A stretch of 64,000 nucleotides of DNA, from assembly GCF_004854025.1 (NCBI RefSeq), contig NZ_STGM01000002.1:372001-436000 (forward strand), written 5' to 3'. The DNA comes from Microbacterium hydrothermale. GTDB taxonomy: Bacteria > Actinomycetota > Actinomycetes > Actinomycetales > Microbacteriaceae. The notes under the pieces are model-generated. The model saw nothing but the letters and a program-made list of their open reading frames with translations, searched no databases and was not told the DNA's origin. Shown one piece after another: positions 43,700 through 52,946 of the stretch. The translations under genes and the position numbers were made by a program. Numbering within the stretch: the stretch's first letter is position 1; every line of letters begins with the position of its first letter.

Positions 43700-45582
43700 C
43701 CGACATCGTGATCGTGGGGGCGGGGCCGCGGGCGGTGATGCTCGTCGAGCGTGTGCTCGCGCGCCGCACCCGCGCCGACGCCGTTCCCCTGCGCATCACG
43801 CTCGTCGATCCGTTCCCTCCCGGGGGCGGCCGGATCTGGCGCTACGCCCAATCCCCGCTGCTGAAGCTCAACTCGATGGCGCGCGACGTCACGGTCTTCA
43901 CCGACGACAGCTGCGTGATCGCGGGTCCGGTCCGCTCCGGCCCGTCGCTCGGCGAGTGGGCGGAGCGCGTCCGCGAGGGGCGGCTGCCCGACGTCGAGAT
44001 CGACGACCCCGACCTCCTCGCCGAGGTGGAGGCCCTGCGCGGCGACAGCTTTCCGACCCGCCGCCTCCAGAGCCTGTACCTCGACTGGTTCTGGCGGCGC
44101 ACGGTCGCCATCGCCCCGCCCGGCGTCGAGGTGCGGTGGCAGCCGGGCACCGTGCAGTGGGTCGACGACGTCCCCGACGGGTGGGAGGTGGCTCTCGCCG
44201 ACGGAACGCGGCTCGGGGCCCACGTCGTCGTCTACGCCCTCGGACACAACGGCCGTGAACCCGAGAGCACCGCTCTCGACCTGAGCGCCGCGGCCGCCGC
44301 GGCGGGCTTCTCCTACCTCGAGCCCGCGTTCACCGCGGATGCCGACCTCTCGCGACTCGCTCCCGGCGCCGACGTGATCGTTCGGGGGATGGGACTGGCC
44401 TCGGTGGATGCCGTCGTGCTGCTCACCCAGGGGCGCGGCGGCCGGTTCTCGCGTCGCGCCGACGGCACACTCGAGTACGCGCCGTCGGGTCGCGAGCCGC
44501 GGCTGCACCTCGGATCGCGCCGGGGCGTGCCGTACCGGTCGAAGGTGACGTCGCAGGTGCGGGGGAACCCGCCCGAGCGCGAGGTGCTGACGCCGGCGGC
44601 GATCGCCGCGCTGCTGGCGCGTCCGGGCTCGATCGACTTCCTTCACGACGTGTGGCCGCTCATCGCGCGCGAGCTCATGTGGGGCCACTACCGCGAGCTG
44701 TTCACGGGGCATCCCGAACGGGTCACCACCAGCTGGGAGGTCTTCTCCGAGACCCTGCGGGCGATCGACGGCGATACGGCGGCCCTGCGCCGCGCGGTCG
44801 CCGAGGTGGTGCCCGACCCCCTCGATCGCTTCGACGTGCCCGCGCTCGACCTCCCCCTCGGCGACGAGACCTTCTCCGACGAGGACGCCGTGCACGCGCG
44901 CGTGCGGCAGCACGTCGCCCACGACCTGCTGCTGCGCACCTCGCCGGAGCACAGCGCGACGCAGGCGCTGTTCCTGACCATCCTCGGATCGTTCCTCGCG
45001 CTCGGCGACATCCCCGTCGACCGCTGGAGCGCGCGCTCGCGTGCGGTCGACCTGCCGGTCACGTGGCACACCTTCTTCAGCTACGTCGCGTCGGGGCCTC
45101 CGCCGCACCGCCTCGAGGAGCTGCTCGCGCTCGCGGACGCGGGTGTCGTGCGCTTCCTCGGGCCCGACCTCACCGTGCACCTCGACCCCGAGCGAGGGTT
45201 CGTCGCGACCTCGCCGCGCCACCGGGGCGAGGTCGTCGCGACCGCCCTCGTCGACGCCTGGCTCCCCGCCCCGGGGGCCGCCGCGAGCGACAACCCCGCC
45301 CTCCGCGAACTGGCCACGCGCCACGGGCGGGAGGTGCACGTCGCCGACGAGGCCTTCGCCGGCTCGCTCGGGCGCATCGACGTCGACCCCGACGGCCGCG
45401 TGATCGCGCGCGACGGCAGCGCGCACGAGACGCTGTTCGCGCTGGGTCCCTTCACCGCGGGAATCGAGGCCGGCGCCTTCACCCGACCGAACTCCAACGC
45501 CCTGTCGCTGCGGCAGACCGATCGCGTCGCGGGGGCCGTCACGGCCGCCGCGACGGCGCGCCGGGTCGCCGGCATCCGCTGA
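43696..45582 (+). CDS. FAD/NAD(P)-binding protein
   Basis: 628 aa. The N-terminal dinucleotide-binding fold begins at DIVIVGAGPRAVMLVERVL. A second Gly-rich turn lies at RGMGLASVDAVVLL (about 232), and FALGPFTAGIEAGAFTRP near the C-terminus is also family-like. The type resembles the FAD_NAD_binding/NAD_binding_9 proteins common in actinobacteria, whose reactions are mostly unknown. Supply of reduced flavin or initial oxidation for the two upstream LLM monooxygenases is a reasonable inference. Start ATG 43696 overlaps the LLM stop by four bases. Confidence 0.88.
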   Translation: MTDIVIVGAGPRAVMLVERVLARRTRADAVPLRITLVDPFPPGGGRIWRYAQSPLLKLNSMARDVTVFTDDSCVIAGPVRSGPSLGEWAERVREGRLPDVEIDDPDLLAEVEALRGDSFPTRRLQSLYLDWFWRRTVAIAPPGVEVRWQPGTVQWVDDVPDGWEVALADGTRLGAHVVVYALGHNGREPESTALDLSAAAAAAGFSYLEPAFTADADLSRLAPGADVIVRGMGLASVDAVVLLTQGRGGRFSRRADGTLEYAPSGREPRLHLGSRRGVPYRSKVTSQVRGNPPEREVLTPAAIAALLARPGSIDFLHDVWPLIARELMWGHYRELFTGHPERVTTSWEVFSETLRAIDGDTAALRRAVAEVVPDPLDRFDVPALDLPLGDETFSDEDAVHARVRQHVAHDLLLRTSPEHSATQALFLTILGSFLALGDIPVDRWSARSRAVDLPVTWHTFFSYVASGPPPHRLEELLALADAGVVRFLGPDLTVHLDPERGFVATSPRHRGEVVATALVDAWLPAPGAAASDNPALRELATRHGREVHVADEAFAGSLGRIDVDPDGRVIARDGSAHETLFALGPFTAGIEAGAFTRPNSNALSLRQTDRVAGAVTAAATARRVAGIR

Positions 45583-45651
45583 CCCGCCCATCCGGCGATC
45601 CCGACGCGCCGCCACGACCGGGTCCCCGCCCGGCCCGGCCCGGGCGCGCGA

Positions 45652-45744
45652 GCGAAACTCCTGAGAAACCACGCCATCGGCTCGCGCATCCCGCGCCCTG
45701 CCGCGCGGCCCGACCGCCACCGCGCGACTTCTCAGGAGTTTCGC
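45652..45744. repeat. Inverted-repeat element, family F
   Basis: A perfect 16-bp pair: GCGAAACTCCTGAGAA (45652-45667) and TTCTCAGGAGTTTCGC (45729-45744), enclosing 61 nt. It resembles family A in layout but not in sequence, and lies between the FAD/NAD(P) gene and the radical SAM gene. Confidence 0.8.
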
Positions 45745-45856
45745 CCGGCTCGAGGGTGCTCCGCTCCGGATGGGGGCAGGATGGAGCCCTGCGCAATCCG
45801 AACCCGGGCGCGCGGCGAACACTTCTCGTAGTGCGATGACGCCACGAAAGGACGAC

Positions 45857-47326
45857 ATGCGACTGGCGACGACCCTCCGGCGGTTCGAACTCGACACCCG
45901 CCCCATCCACCCCGAGACGCGCCGCGCTCTCGACCAGCGGTGGGCGGAACTGCCCGAACACGCCAAGACGCCCAGCCAGTTGCTTGGGCGCAGCGCCGTC
46001 GGGTGCGAGGGGACGCACGGCGTCTTCCCCAAGTGCAACCTGACGTGTTCGCCCTGTTACCACTCGGCGGATGCCAACAAGGTGCGCATCGACGGCGACC
46101 ACACCGTCGACAACGTCACCCGGCAGATGGACTACCTGCGCGCGGTGCGCGGCCCGCGCGCGCACGCCCAGCTCATCGGCGGCGAGGTGAGTCTGCTGAG
46201 CGCCGAGGACCACGCCCGCTCCCTGCTCGCCATGCGCGCCGTCGGCCGCGAGCCGATGTCGATGACGCACGGCGACTTCGACTACGACTACTTGCTCGAC
46301 GTCGTCCTCGACGAAGACGGCAAACCGCGCTTCGACAAGGTGTCGTTCGCGGCGCACTTCGACTCGCTCATGCGCGGTCGTCGCGGTGCCGTGCGCCCGC
46401 GTGGCGAGGCCGAGCTCAACCCGTTCCGCGAGAAGTTCGCGCGCATGTTCGTCGACCTCAAGCGCGACCACGGCGTCAGCAGCTACCTCGCGCACAACAT
46501 GACGGTCACCCCGTCGAACGTCGCGGAGGTCGAGCAGGTCACGCGCGACGTGCTCGAGATGCCGTTCGACATGATGTCGTTCCAGCCGGCGGCGTTCATC
46601 GGCGACGACCGCCGTTGGCGCGAGGACTTCGGCGAGGTCACCATCGACGCGGTCTGGGAGAAGATCGAGGCCGGCGCGGGGCAGAAGCTGCCGTGGCAGG
46701 CGACGCAGTTCGGCGACCCGCGCTGCAACCGCTCGACCGTGGGCGTGCGCGTCGGCAAGACCTTCGCGCCCGTGCTCGATCCCGACGACCCCAAGGACAT
46801 CGCGGCCCGCGACCGGTTCCTGTCGCACTTCGGCGGGATGATCTTCGGCGGCATCCCCCGTCACGTCCTGGCCGTCAAGGTCGTGCGCGCTCTCGCGTCG
46901 CACCCGGGCGACATCCCCCCGCTGATCGGCCTGATGTCACGCGTGCTGCGCCGCGCGGGTGGTCTGCGCAAGGTCGTGTCGGCCGCGCGCCGCGGCAAGG
47001 TGTCGTTCAAGACCTTCGTGATCCACAACTTCATGGATGCCGAGCAGGTCGCGCCCGCGTGGAAGCTCATGGAAGAGGGCGTCGTCGCCGACGACCCGCT
47101 GCTGCGCGAGACGCAGGAGCGCCTGGGCGCGTGCATGTACGCCATGGCGCACCCCGAGGACGGCCGTCTGGTGCCCGCGTGCGTGCAGCACTCGGTGCTC
47201 GACCCGAAGGAGAACGAGGAGCTCCGCCGCATCCTGCCGCTGCCGACCGTGCGCCCGGGTGCGACGGTGACGGCCCGGCCGTCGGGGCTGACCGCGGTGC
47301 GCGAGACGGGCACACGGACGGCCTGA
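45857..47326 (+). CDS. Radical SAM protein of unknown function
   Basis: 489 aa from ATG 45857 (AAAGGA 5 nt upstream); an in-frame ATG at 45836 lies too close to a TAGTGC -10 candidate. The cluster motif is C60-NLT-C64-SP-C67, a normal CX3CX2C. A stretch including NKVRIDGDHTVDNVTRQMDYL and AQLIGGEVSLLS follows, consistent with the SAM-binding GGE motif. A further Cys is at LGACMYAMAHPEDGRLVPAC near the C-terminus; no clear SPASM cluster was found. No peptide, maturase or enzyme partner adjoins it, so the substrate is unknown. Confidence 0.9.
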   Translation: MRLATTLRRFELDTRPIHPETRRALDQRWAELPEHAKTPSQLLGRSAVGCEGTHGVFPKCNLTCSPCYHSADANKVRIDGDHTVDNVTRQMDYLRAVRGPRAHAQLIGGEVSLLSAEDHARSLLAMRAVGREPMSMTHGDFDYDYLLDVVLDEDGKPRFDKVSFAAHFDSLMRGRRGAVRPRGEAELNPFREKFARMFVDLKRDHGVSSYLAHNMTVTPSNVAEVEQVTRDVLEMPFDMMSFQPAAFIGDDRRWREDFGEVTIDAVWEKIEAGAGQKLPWQATQFGDPRCNRSTVGVRVGKTFAPVLDPDDPKDIAARDRFLSHFGGMIFGGIPRHVLAVKVVRALASHPGDIPPLIGLMSRVLRRAGGLRKVVSAARRGKVSFKTFVIHNFMDAEQVAPAWKLMEEGVVADDPLLRETQERLGACMYAMAHPEDGRLVPACVQHSVLDPKENEELRRILPLPTVRPGATVTARPSGLTAVRETGTRTA

Positions 47327-47475
47327 GCCGGGGTTCGCGAATCCATTTGTTGAGGCGGAGACAGACATCCGCTGGCGCGCCACCGGCCTCAACCGCGTGG
47401 CCGGGTGCGTCGACTGATCGATGGCGGTGGCCCTCAGGCGGTCGCACGGCCGTTGCGAGTCGGCATGATGACACC

Positions 47476-47649
47476 ATGCGTCTCATCAGCGGGATCGTGC
47501 TCCTGATCGTGGCGACGGCACTGGGGCTCTTCTGCCCCTTTGCGTTCGCTGAGACGGGGCTCGATTGGACCTTCTCAAAGCCCGCTACCGTCCTTAAGGA
47601 CTCCTCCCAATGGGATGCCGAACGGAGCTTCAGCGTCCCATTGGGGTGA
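47476..47649 (+). CDS. Small membrane protein, possibly 5' half of a frameshifted gene
   Basis: 57 aa with one N-terminal hydrophobic helix (LISGIVLLIVATALGLFCPFAFA) and a polar outer segment. The stop TGA at 47647-47649 overlaps a GTG (47646) that opens the next frame, whose product begins with a membrane helix. Either two tiny coupled genes overlap by GTGA, or one three-helix protein of about 123 aa has lost a single G from the GGGG run at 47643-47646. Joined length is 371 nt, one short of a multiple of three. Confidence 0.5.
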   Translation: MRLISGIVLLIVATALGLFCPFAFAETGLDWTFSKPATVLKDSSQWDAERSFSVPLG

Positions 47650-47846
47650 CGGCGTTGATCCTGTGGTTCGCGCTGACGGCTGGCGCATTCTTCATCCTGC
47701 TGTTCGGGCGGTCGCGGCGGCGCCCGGTGCTCGCAAGTGTTCTTGTCGCGGTGAGCGCTGTGGTCGTGCTCGGGTTGACCGCCGCGGCCCTGTCGGTTCC
47801 GCCGGTGGGGGAGCAGTACCCACTCCCGCCCTGGAATCGCGCGTGA
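47646..47846 (+). CDS. Small membrane protein, possibly 3' half of the same gene
   Basis: 66 aa with two hydrophobic helices (ALILWFALTAGAFFILLFG and ASVLVAVSAVVVLGLTAAA) separated by a basic loop RSRRRP. An ATG at 47610 in the same frame would overlap the upstream gene more. No family recognised. Confidence 0.45.
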   Translation: MTALILWFALTAGAFFILLFGRSRRRPVLASVLVAVSAVVVLGLTAAALSVPPVGEQYPLPPWNRA

Positions 47847-47904
47847 GCGCAAACGCGTCGACGCGCAAACGGCGCGCGATTGCCACCTTTATTTCGGCCA
47901 GGGT

Positions 47905-48123
47905 ATGCGAGCACTGCGGGGCGCTGTCGTGGCGACTCTGGTTTTCACGCTGACGGCCTGTACGGGTCCCAGGCGCTGCTGTGTGGTGCGAAACCGATCG
48001 GTTTCGCACCACGCGGCGCGGGTCGAGCGTGTCGGCGTGGATCCGGCGCACTCAGCGGGTTATCACAGGCGCGACGCTGCGATAGCAGACGAGATGACTT
48101 CGTCGCATTGCGGGGGTCGGTAG
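47905..48123 (+). pseudogene. Lipoprotein gene remnant interrupted at a palindrome
   Basis: The first 21 codons encode a good lipoprotein signal (RALRGAVVATLVFTLTAC) preceded by an AGGG ribosome-binding sequence. A few codons later the reading frame enters the 30-bp palindrome at 47983 and continues as Arg/His-rich residues with no protein-like character up to 48123. This looks like a lipoprotein gene cut off by insertion or recombination at the palindrome. Confidence 0.5.
47983..48012. repeat. Perfect 30-bp palindrome, left copy
   Basis: GTGGTGCGAAACCGA followed by its exact reverse complement. A second copy of the central 28 bp with one change is at 56816-56843. It could act as a bidirectional terminator hairpin for the regulator at 48194, although 180 bp away and without a T-run, or as a recombination boundary. 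Confidence 0.9.
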
Positions 48124-48193
48124 TAGTCGGACGCACTGCACAAACGATGAGCGATCTAGACCCAGCCTGACCGCGCCCCTGCGATCGGGATTG

Positions 48194-49306
48194 TCAGGTC
48201 ATCGAGCTTCTGAAGACTCTCCATAGCAACATGGCGACGGCAATCCGCTCGCGGCCTGCCGCTGATGTTAGATCGACGCCGAGGGTCTGACTGATTCGCG
48301 TGATCCTGCTCTGCAAGCTGCTGTGGTGGAAATTTGTGGCTCGCGCCGCTGAACGCAGGGAATCCGCGTGAAGGTAGTGGTCCAAGATCTCGATGCTCTC
48401 CGCCCCTTGTGGGCCGGTCGCTAGCCGCTCGAGGTGCAGGATGTCGGATTGTTCAGCGACGGCCGAGGGGTCCAGTGTGCCGAGCAAGCGCAGAGCGCCG
48501 AGTTGATCGGAGTTCAACATGCGGGGCCAAGACGTCGTCGCGCCGGCGAATCGCAGAGTCTCGCGAGCGATGGCCCAGGATCGTGGCGCGTCGAGGATGT
48601 CGACGACGGGGCCGCTGGCCGCTCGGCCGGTGATGCCATGGGCTGCTGTCCAGTCAACGGGTTCTGCACCTACCGCAATGACTAGTGAAAGGTGGCGAGA
48701 GAGCGGTGCGATGTGAACCGGTCTTTGCCACGCTGTGCGCAGAGGCTGGGTGGCAAGGACTCCCGGCGCCGATTCTGTCGATTCAACCGCGATGAGCTGA
48801 ATCGCACTGGCCGCTTGGAGCCCGATGAGGCGTGCGGCGCGAGACCGTTCCGCCTCAGAGCTGTGCGAGTTGATGAGCAGCTGAGCCAGCGCTGGGTCAG
48901 ACAGACCCGATGCGGCCTCTGCTCCACCGTAGGGGCGTTGCCGGGCGAGAACAGCCCTCACGGTCAATGCAAACCGCTCGAGGATGAACTCATCGAGCTC
49001 ATAGCCGGCATCGCTGCGCTCCAGCCACAGCGTTCCGCTTTCATGACGACCCAGCTCAACGGTGACCGTTCGCGGGGTCTGGGTGGGCGGACCGGCCAGC
49101 CGGGAACCGTCATTGGAGTATCGAATCAGCAGGCCCTGGGACGAGAGTTCAGCGCCGGCTGGGCAATCCGCGAGGACCGCAGTCGCTCGAATCACTGCAT
49201 CGAGGTCGGGTGTATTCGATGCCAGCTGGTCGAAAAATGCCACGACACGAAGGGCACGCTCCCCGGGAGTGTCGACGTTGAGCAGCTTCACCATGAGGCC
49301 CTGCAT
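48194..49306 (-). CDS. PucR/CdaR-type transcriptional regulator
   Basis: 370 aa. The C-terminal about 65 residues form the PucR helix-turn-helix: ILDHYLHADSLRSAARATN followed by HHSSLQSRITRISQTLGVDL. The N-terminal part is probably a ligand-sensing domain. Family members activate purine, sugar-diacid or polyol catabolism. It diverges from the two esterases and the polyol dehydrogenase/sugar transporter operon, which are its likely targets. A second start at 49294 is possible. Confidence 0.85.
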   Translation of the reverse strand: MQGLMVKLLNVDTPGERALRVVAFFDQLASNTPDLDAVIRATAVLADCPAGAELSSQGLLIRYSNDGSRLAGPPTQTPRTVTVELGRHESGTLWLERSDAGYELDEFILERFALTVRAVLARQRPYGGAEAASGLSDPALAQLLINSHSSEAERSRAARLIGLQAASAIQLIAVESTESAPGVLATQPLRTAWQRPVHIAPLSRHLSLVIAVGAEPVDWTAAHGITGRAASGPVVDILDAPRSWAIARETLRFAGATTSWPRMLNSDQLGALRLLGTLDPSAVAEQSDILHLERLATGPQGAESIEILDHYLHADSLRSAARATNFHHSSLQSRITRISQTLGVDLTSAAGRERIAVAMLLWRVFRSSMT

Positions 49307-49412
49307 GCCCCGATTTTACGGTCACGATCGCCGATTGCCAGCCGTTCGGCTGATCTTCGAGATCCCCCGTGCCGATTGGCGGTCGAAGCGTCGCGGGGAC
49401 GAGAGGGATGAT

Positions 49413-50363
49413 GTGGGGGTGACTGTCGACGGCCTCTCCTCCCCCCTGTATCTCGACCCAGAGCTCGCAGCGATCAGCGTCATGATCCCCAGCTTCGATT
49501 TCACCGATGTGGCAGGGTCACGGCGTTTTGAGCAGGAGCTCGTCTCCCAAGGTCGTCGCACAGTTGAGGGGGTTTTGGCGGAGGACATCATGATTGCCCG
49601 TCGAGACGGCTCTGCCCTCGCTGTTCGCGTTTACCGACCCGAACTCGTCGAAACGCTACCCGCCATCCTTTACATTCACGGCGGTGGTTTCGTGCTCGGC
49701 GGCTTAGACACCGAGGACGACCGGTGCGCGTACTACGCGCGAGACGCGCACTGCGCTGTCGTCTCCGTCGACTACCGCCTCGCTCCGGAGCATCCCTACC
49801 CGGCGGCCTTTCATGACTGCGTAGACGCCCTGTGGTGGATGCACGATGAGGCGGACGCTCTGGGATTCGACAACCGTCGGCTGAGCATCGGTGGGAACAG
49901 CGCCGGAGGGGCCATCGCCGCATCCGTCGCGCTGGCGTCTCGCACGGACGAGGCCCCACCTCTCGTGCATCAGCTTCTCGTGAACCCCGTCTTGGATTGC
50001 CGAAGTGAGACGGCATCCATGCAACGGTTCAGGACCACGCCCGGGTGGAACCTCGCTCAGAACCAGCTCATGTGGGAGCTCTACCTGGGCGGCTCCACTG
50101 CGCCAGTTGACCACAGAGCGGCCGCCGCTCTGGCGGACGACGTCAGGGGAGCGCCGCCGACTTCCATTTGGATAGCTGAGTACGACCCACTGCGCGATGA
50201 GGGACACGCCTATGCCCAAAAGCTGATGGCAGCCAACGTCCCCGTCGGGATGATCCAATATCCGGGCACCATCCACGGATTCGATGGCTACCGCATGACG
50301 GGCCTGGGCCAGCGAGCACTCGATGATCAAATCACCGCGTTGCGATGGGCGTTTCGCACCTGA
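49413..50363 (+). CDS. Alpha/beta hydrolase, HSL-family esterase (first of tandem pair)
   Basis: About 316 aa. IHGGGF oxyanion motif, GNSAGG nucleophile elbow, Asp in AEYDPL and His in TIHGF make a complete triad. GTG 49413 follows GAGAGGGA; GTG 49419 is an alternative. Codon choice is less GC-extreme than in genes outside the island. It is paralogous to the next gene. Deacylation of an esterified sugar or polyol taken up by the downstream transporter is a plausible but unproven role. Confidence 0.88.
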   Translation: MGVTVDGLSSPLYLDPELAAISVMIPSFDFTDVAGSRRFEQELVSQGRRTVEGVLAEDIMIARRDGSALAVRVYRPELVETLPAILYIHGGGFVLGGLDTEDDRCAYYARDAHCAVVSVDYRLAPEHPYPAAFHDCVDALWWMHDEADALGFDNRRLSIGGNSAGGAIAASVALASRTDEAPPLVHQLLVNPVLDCRSETASMQRFRTTPGWNLAQNQLMWELYLGGSTAPVDHRAAAALADDVRGAPPTSIWIAEYDPLRDEGHAYAQKLMAANVPVGMIQYPGTIHGFDGYRMTGLGQRALDDQITALRWAFRT

Positions 50364-50530
50364 CGCGCCGCATGGCGCAATCTTGGTGAGGAATTGAGCC
50401 AAATGGCGGTCAACGAGGCGAGGGTGCCGACGTAGCGTCGGTTGTACACCTCAAGTCGTCTCGAATCCCGCGAACGCATAACCGCCCTGTGTCTGCGGTC
50501 CGGGATCGTTTCGGCCCCGGAAGGACAACG

Positions 50531-51487
50531 ATGACCTCTCGCGCCCCCGTCGATCCCGACGTCGTGACACTGATCGCGAACGCGCCCTCCGTACTGAATC
50601 TCGATCCCGCGACCACTGTGGACGAAATCAGGGCCAGAGAGGCCCGGCTCCACTCGTGGATGCGGGGCGATGTCGAGCCGGAGCTCGCGCGCGTCCCTGC
50701 GCGAGACAGTTCCGTAGCCGGGATACGCGTTCGCTGGTATGGCGAGGAGCCGCGGGCTGATTCGGACCTCGTCGTGTACATACACGGGGGCGGCTGGCTC
50801 GCGGGCGATGTCGATTCCTACGACCCGGATGTTCGCCGGCTGGCCGCACACCTCAGGCTCCCCGTCGTCGCGATCGACTACCGCCGGACACCGGAACACC
50901 CGTTTCCCGCGGCCATTGACGACTGCATCGCCGTCCTCCGGGAGCTGCACCAAGGACCTTGTCGATCACTTTCCCTCGCTGGAGACAGCGCCGGCGGAAA
51001 TCTCGCCCTCGGCGCGACGATCGCTTTAAAGGCCGAGCACATCGTGTCGTCGATGCTCCTGCTCTACCCAGTGGTCGACCCGACGGCATTCGACAACCGT
51101 TCCTACAGGGACAACGGTGCCGATTATCTTCTGACTGCGGAAGCCATGCGCGGGTTTTGGGATCTATATACCCCCTCAGACGATCACCGTCGTCATCCGA
51201 GCGCCGCCCCCCGCTTCGCGGAGCTCGAAGGGCTTCCCCCGACGGTTGTCGTCAGTGCAGATTTCGACCCGCTTCGCGACGAGGACCGCGACCTCGCTTC
51301 CCGCCTCATCAGCGCGGAGGTGCCCACCACATACCTCCCCAATCCTGGGCTCACCCATGGCTTCCAGCAGATGGTTCCACGCGTCCCCGCGGCTGCCGAG
51401 GCTCTCCGGTGCGCATACACCGCCTTCGGCGCGGCAATTGCCGGTGGCGGCACGCCCGCCTGGGCACTGACCGCGCTGGGGCGTTGA
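50531..51487 (+). CDS. Alpha/beta hydrolase, HSL-family esterase (second of tandem pair)
   Basis: 318 aa. YIHGGGW, GDSAGG, Asp in ADFDPL and His in LTHGF. Start ATG 50531 with GGAAGG upstream. The 167-bp gap from the first esterase contains no clear terminator. The polyol dehydrogenase follows after 20 bp, so this gene is probably co-transcribed with the sugar genes. Confidence 0.9.
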   Translation: MTSRAPVDPDVVTLIANAPSVLNLDPATTVDEIRAREARLHSWMRGDVEPELARVPARDSSVAGIRVRWYGEEPRADSDLVVYIHGGGWLAGDVDSYDPDVRRLAAHLRLPVVAIDYRRTPEHPFPAAIDDCIAVLRELHQGPCRSLSLAGDSAGGNLALGATIALKAEHIVSSMLLLYPVVDPTAFDNRSYRDNGADYLLTAEAMRGFWDLYTPSDDHRRHPSAAPRFAELEGLPPTVVVSADFDPLRDEDRDLASRLISAEVPTTYLPNPGLTHGFQQMVPRVPAAAEALRCAYTAFGAAIAGGGTPAWALTALGR

Positions 51488-51507
51488 AAGGAACGAAGGA
51501 CGCCGAC

Positions 51508-52899
51508 ATGATCACTTCACACATCCTCCACTTCGGTGTGGGCAACTTTCACCGCTCCCACCAAGCCAAATACCTGCACCAGCTACACAGTGAGGGCCGT
51601 GACCTCGAGTGGGCGATCGTGGGAGCGGGGCTGCTCCCCGGAGATGTCCGCATGCGCGACGCCCTCCGCGATCAGGACTACGCCTACACCCTCGTCGAAT
51701 GCGCCGCCGATGGCACCAATGCAGTGCACCGGATCACGTCCATCACCGGCTACCTCTACGGGCCCGACGACCCGGCCGCGCTCATCGAGATGCTCGCGGC
51801 TGCGTCTACCCGCATCGTGTCGCTGACCATTACCGAGGGCGGTTACAACCTCTCCGACGCGACCGGACGATTCGACACCACGAACACCGCGATGCGCGCC
51901 GACACCTGGAACGAAGACCGCCCCACCACCGTCTTCGGATACCTTGCTGCCGCCCTTCGCCGCCGTCGTCGTGCGGGGATAGCGCCGTTCACGGTCCTGT
52001 CCTGCGACAACATCCAGAACAACGGCGACATGGCCCGCGAAGCACTGGTGTCATTCATCGGGATGACCGACGTCGATTTGGCCGACTGGGTCGAGGGGAA
52101 CACCGCATTTCCCGGAAGCATGGTCGATCGCATCACTCCCGTCACCACCGACGCCGACCGCGCGTGGGTTCGCGCCACGACGGGGTACGACGATTCCTGG
52201 CCTGTCGTCAGCGAAGACTTCACCCAGTGGGTGATGGAAGATCACTTCCCGTCAGGTCGCCCGCGTTGGGAGGACGTCGGAGCTCAACTTGTCGACGACG
52301 TCGCGCCATTCGAGACGATGAAACTTCGGATGCTGAACGGGGCCCATCAGGCTCTCGCATACGTCGGTCTTCTCCGCGGTCACACGTTCGTCCACGAGGC
52401 GATGACTGATCCTGCCGTGGCTTCCTTGGTCGACGCCTTCCTCCAAGAGGCAGAGAGCACGGTTCCCCCTCTCCCGGGCATCGATCTTCTCGCCTATCGC
52501 ATGACGCTGTTGAAGCGTTTCTCCAACGCCTCTATTCGAGACACCCTCGAACGCCTCGCCACGGACGCCAGCGACCGCATCCCCAAGTTCGTCGTCCCCA
52601 TCGCCCGGGATCTCATCCAGCACAGCCAGCCGGCGCCCGAGGCCGCAGCGGTCATCGCCAGTTGGGTCGCCGTCGCCTCGACGAGACACAACAACTCACG
52701 TCCACTGGCAGACCGCCAAGTGGAGGACGTGTGGCAGGGACTCCTGGACGAGCGCGTTGTCGCAGGGTCATTTCTGGATCGCACTGACTGGTTCGGTGCG
52801 CTCGGCGAGAACCCCACCTTCCGAACGACGTACGTCTCCTCCCTTGAACGTCTTCGCCGAGGCAACGCGTTCGAGTCCGTCGCCTCAAACGCCCTTTGA
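51508..52899 (+). CDS. Polyol (mannitol/fructuronate-type) dehydrogenase
   Basis: 463-aa long-chain polyol dehydrogenase. NAD-binding region with FGVGNFHRSHQA at 9-20, and the family active-site signature K-x4-N-x2-H in MKLRMLNGAH (K272, N277, H280). It oxidises a hexitol or pentitol to a ketose, or reduces fructuronate. Two Shine-Dalgarno-like boxes (AAAGGA, GAAGGA) precede the start. Next come a sugar importer and a ribokinase-family kinase, which together would give polyol oxidation followed by ketose phosphorylation. Confidence 0.93.
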   Translation: MITSHILHFGVGNFHRSHQAKYLHQLHSEGRDLEWAIVGAGLLPGDVRMRDALRDQDYAYTLVECAADGTNAVHRITSITGYLYGPDDPAALIEMLAAASTRIVSLTITEGGYNLSDATGRFDTTNTAMRADTWNEDRPTTVFGYLAAALRRRRRAGIAPFTVLSCDNIQNNGDMAREALVSFIGMTDVDLADWVEGNTAFPGSMVDRITPVTTDADRAWVRATTGYDDSWPVVSEDFTQWVMEDHFPSGRPRWEDVGAQLVDDVAPFETMKLRMLNGAHQALAYVGLLRGHTFVHEAMTDPAVASLVDAFLQEAESTVPPLPGIDLLAYRMTLLKRFSNASIRDTLERLATDASDRIPKFVVPIARDLIQHSQPAPEAAAVIASWVAVASTRHNNSRPLADRQVEDVWQGLLDERVVAGSFLDRTDWFGALGENPTFRTTYVSSLERLRRGNAFESVASNAL

Positions 52900-52946
52900 C
52901 CTCTTCCTGCTCTTCACCTGTCCACCCGTTTCAGAAAGGCACCATC

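Larger units (their letters stand above)
47847..48193. other. Gap with truncated lipoprotein and palindrome
   Basis: 347 bp holding the lipoprotein fragment at 47905 and the 30-bp palindrome at 47983. The rest, up to the regulator's stop codon, shows nothing convincing. Confidence 0.5.

Noticed and set aside
43504..46038. A minus-strand open frame of 844 codons
   Set aside because: Shadow of the FAD/NAD(P)-binding gene; low-complexity translation and no start signal.
47983..48012. Palindrome as a standard rho-independent terminator
   Set aside because: Not adopted as the only explanation, because there is no T-run, the nearest gene end is 180 bp away on one side, and it cuts into a lipoprotein reading frame. 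Terminator function remains possible.
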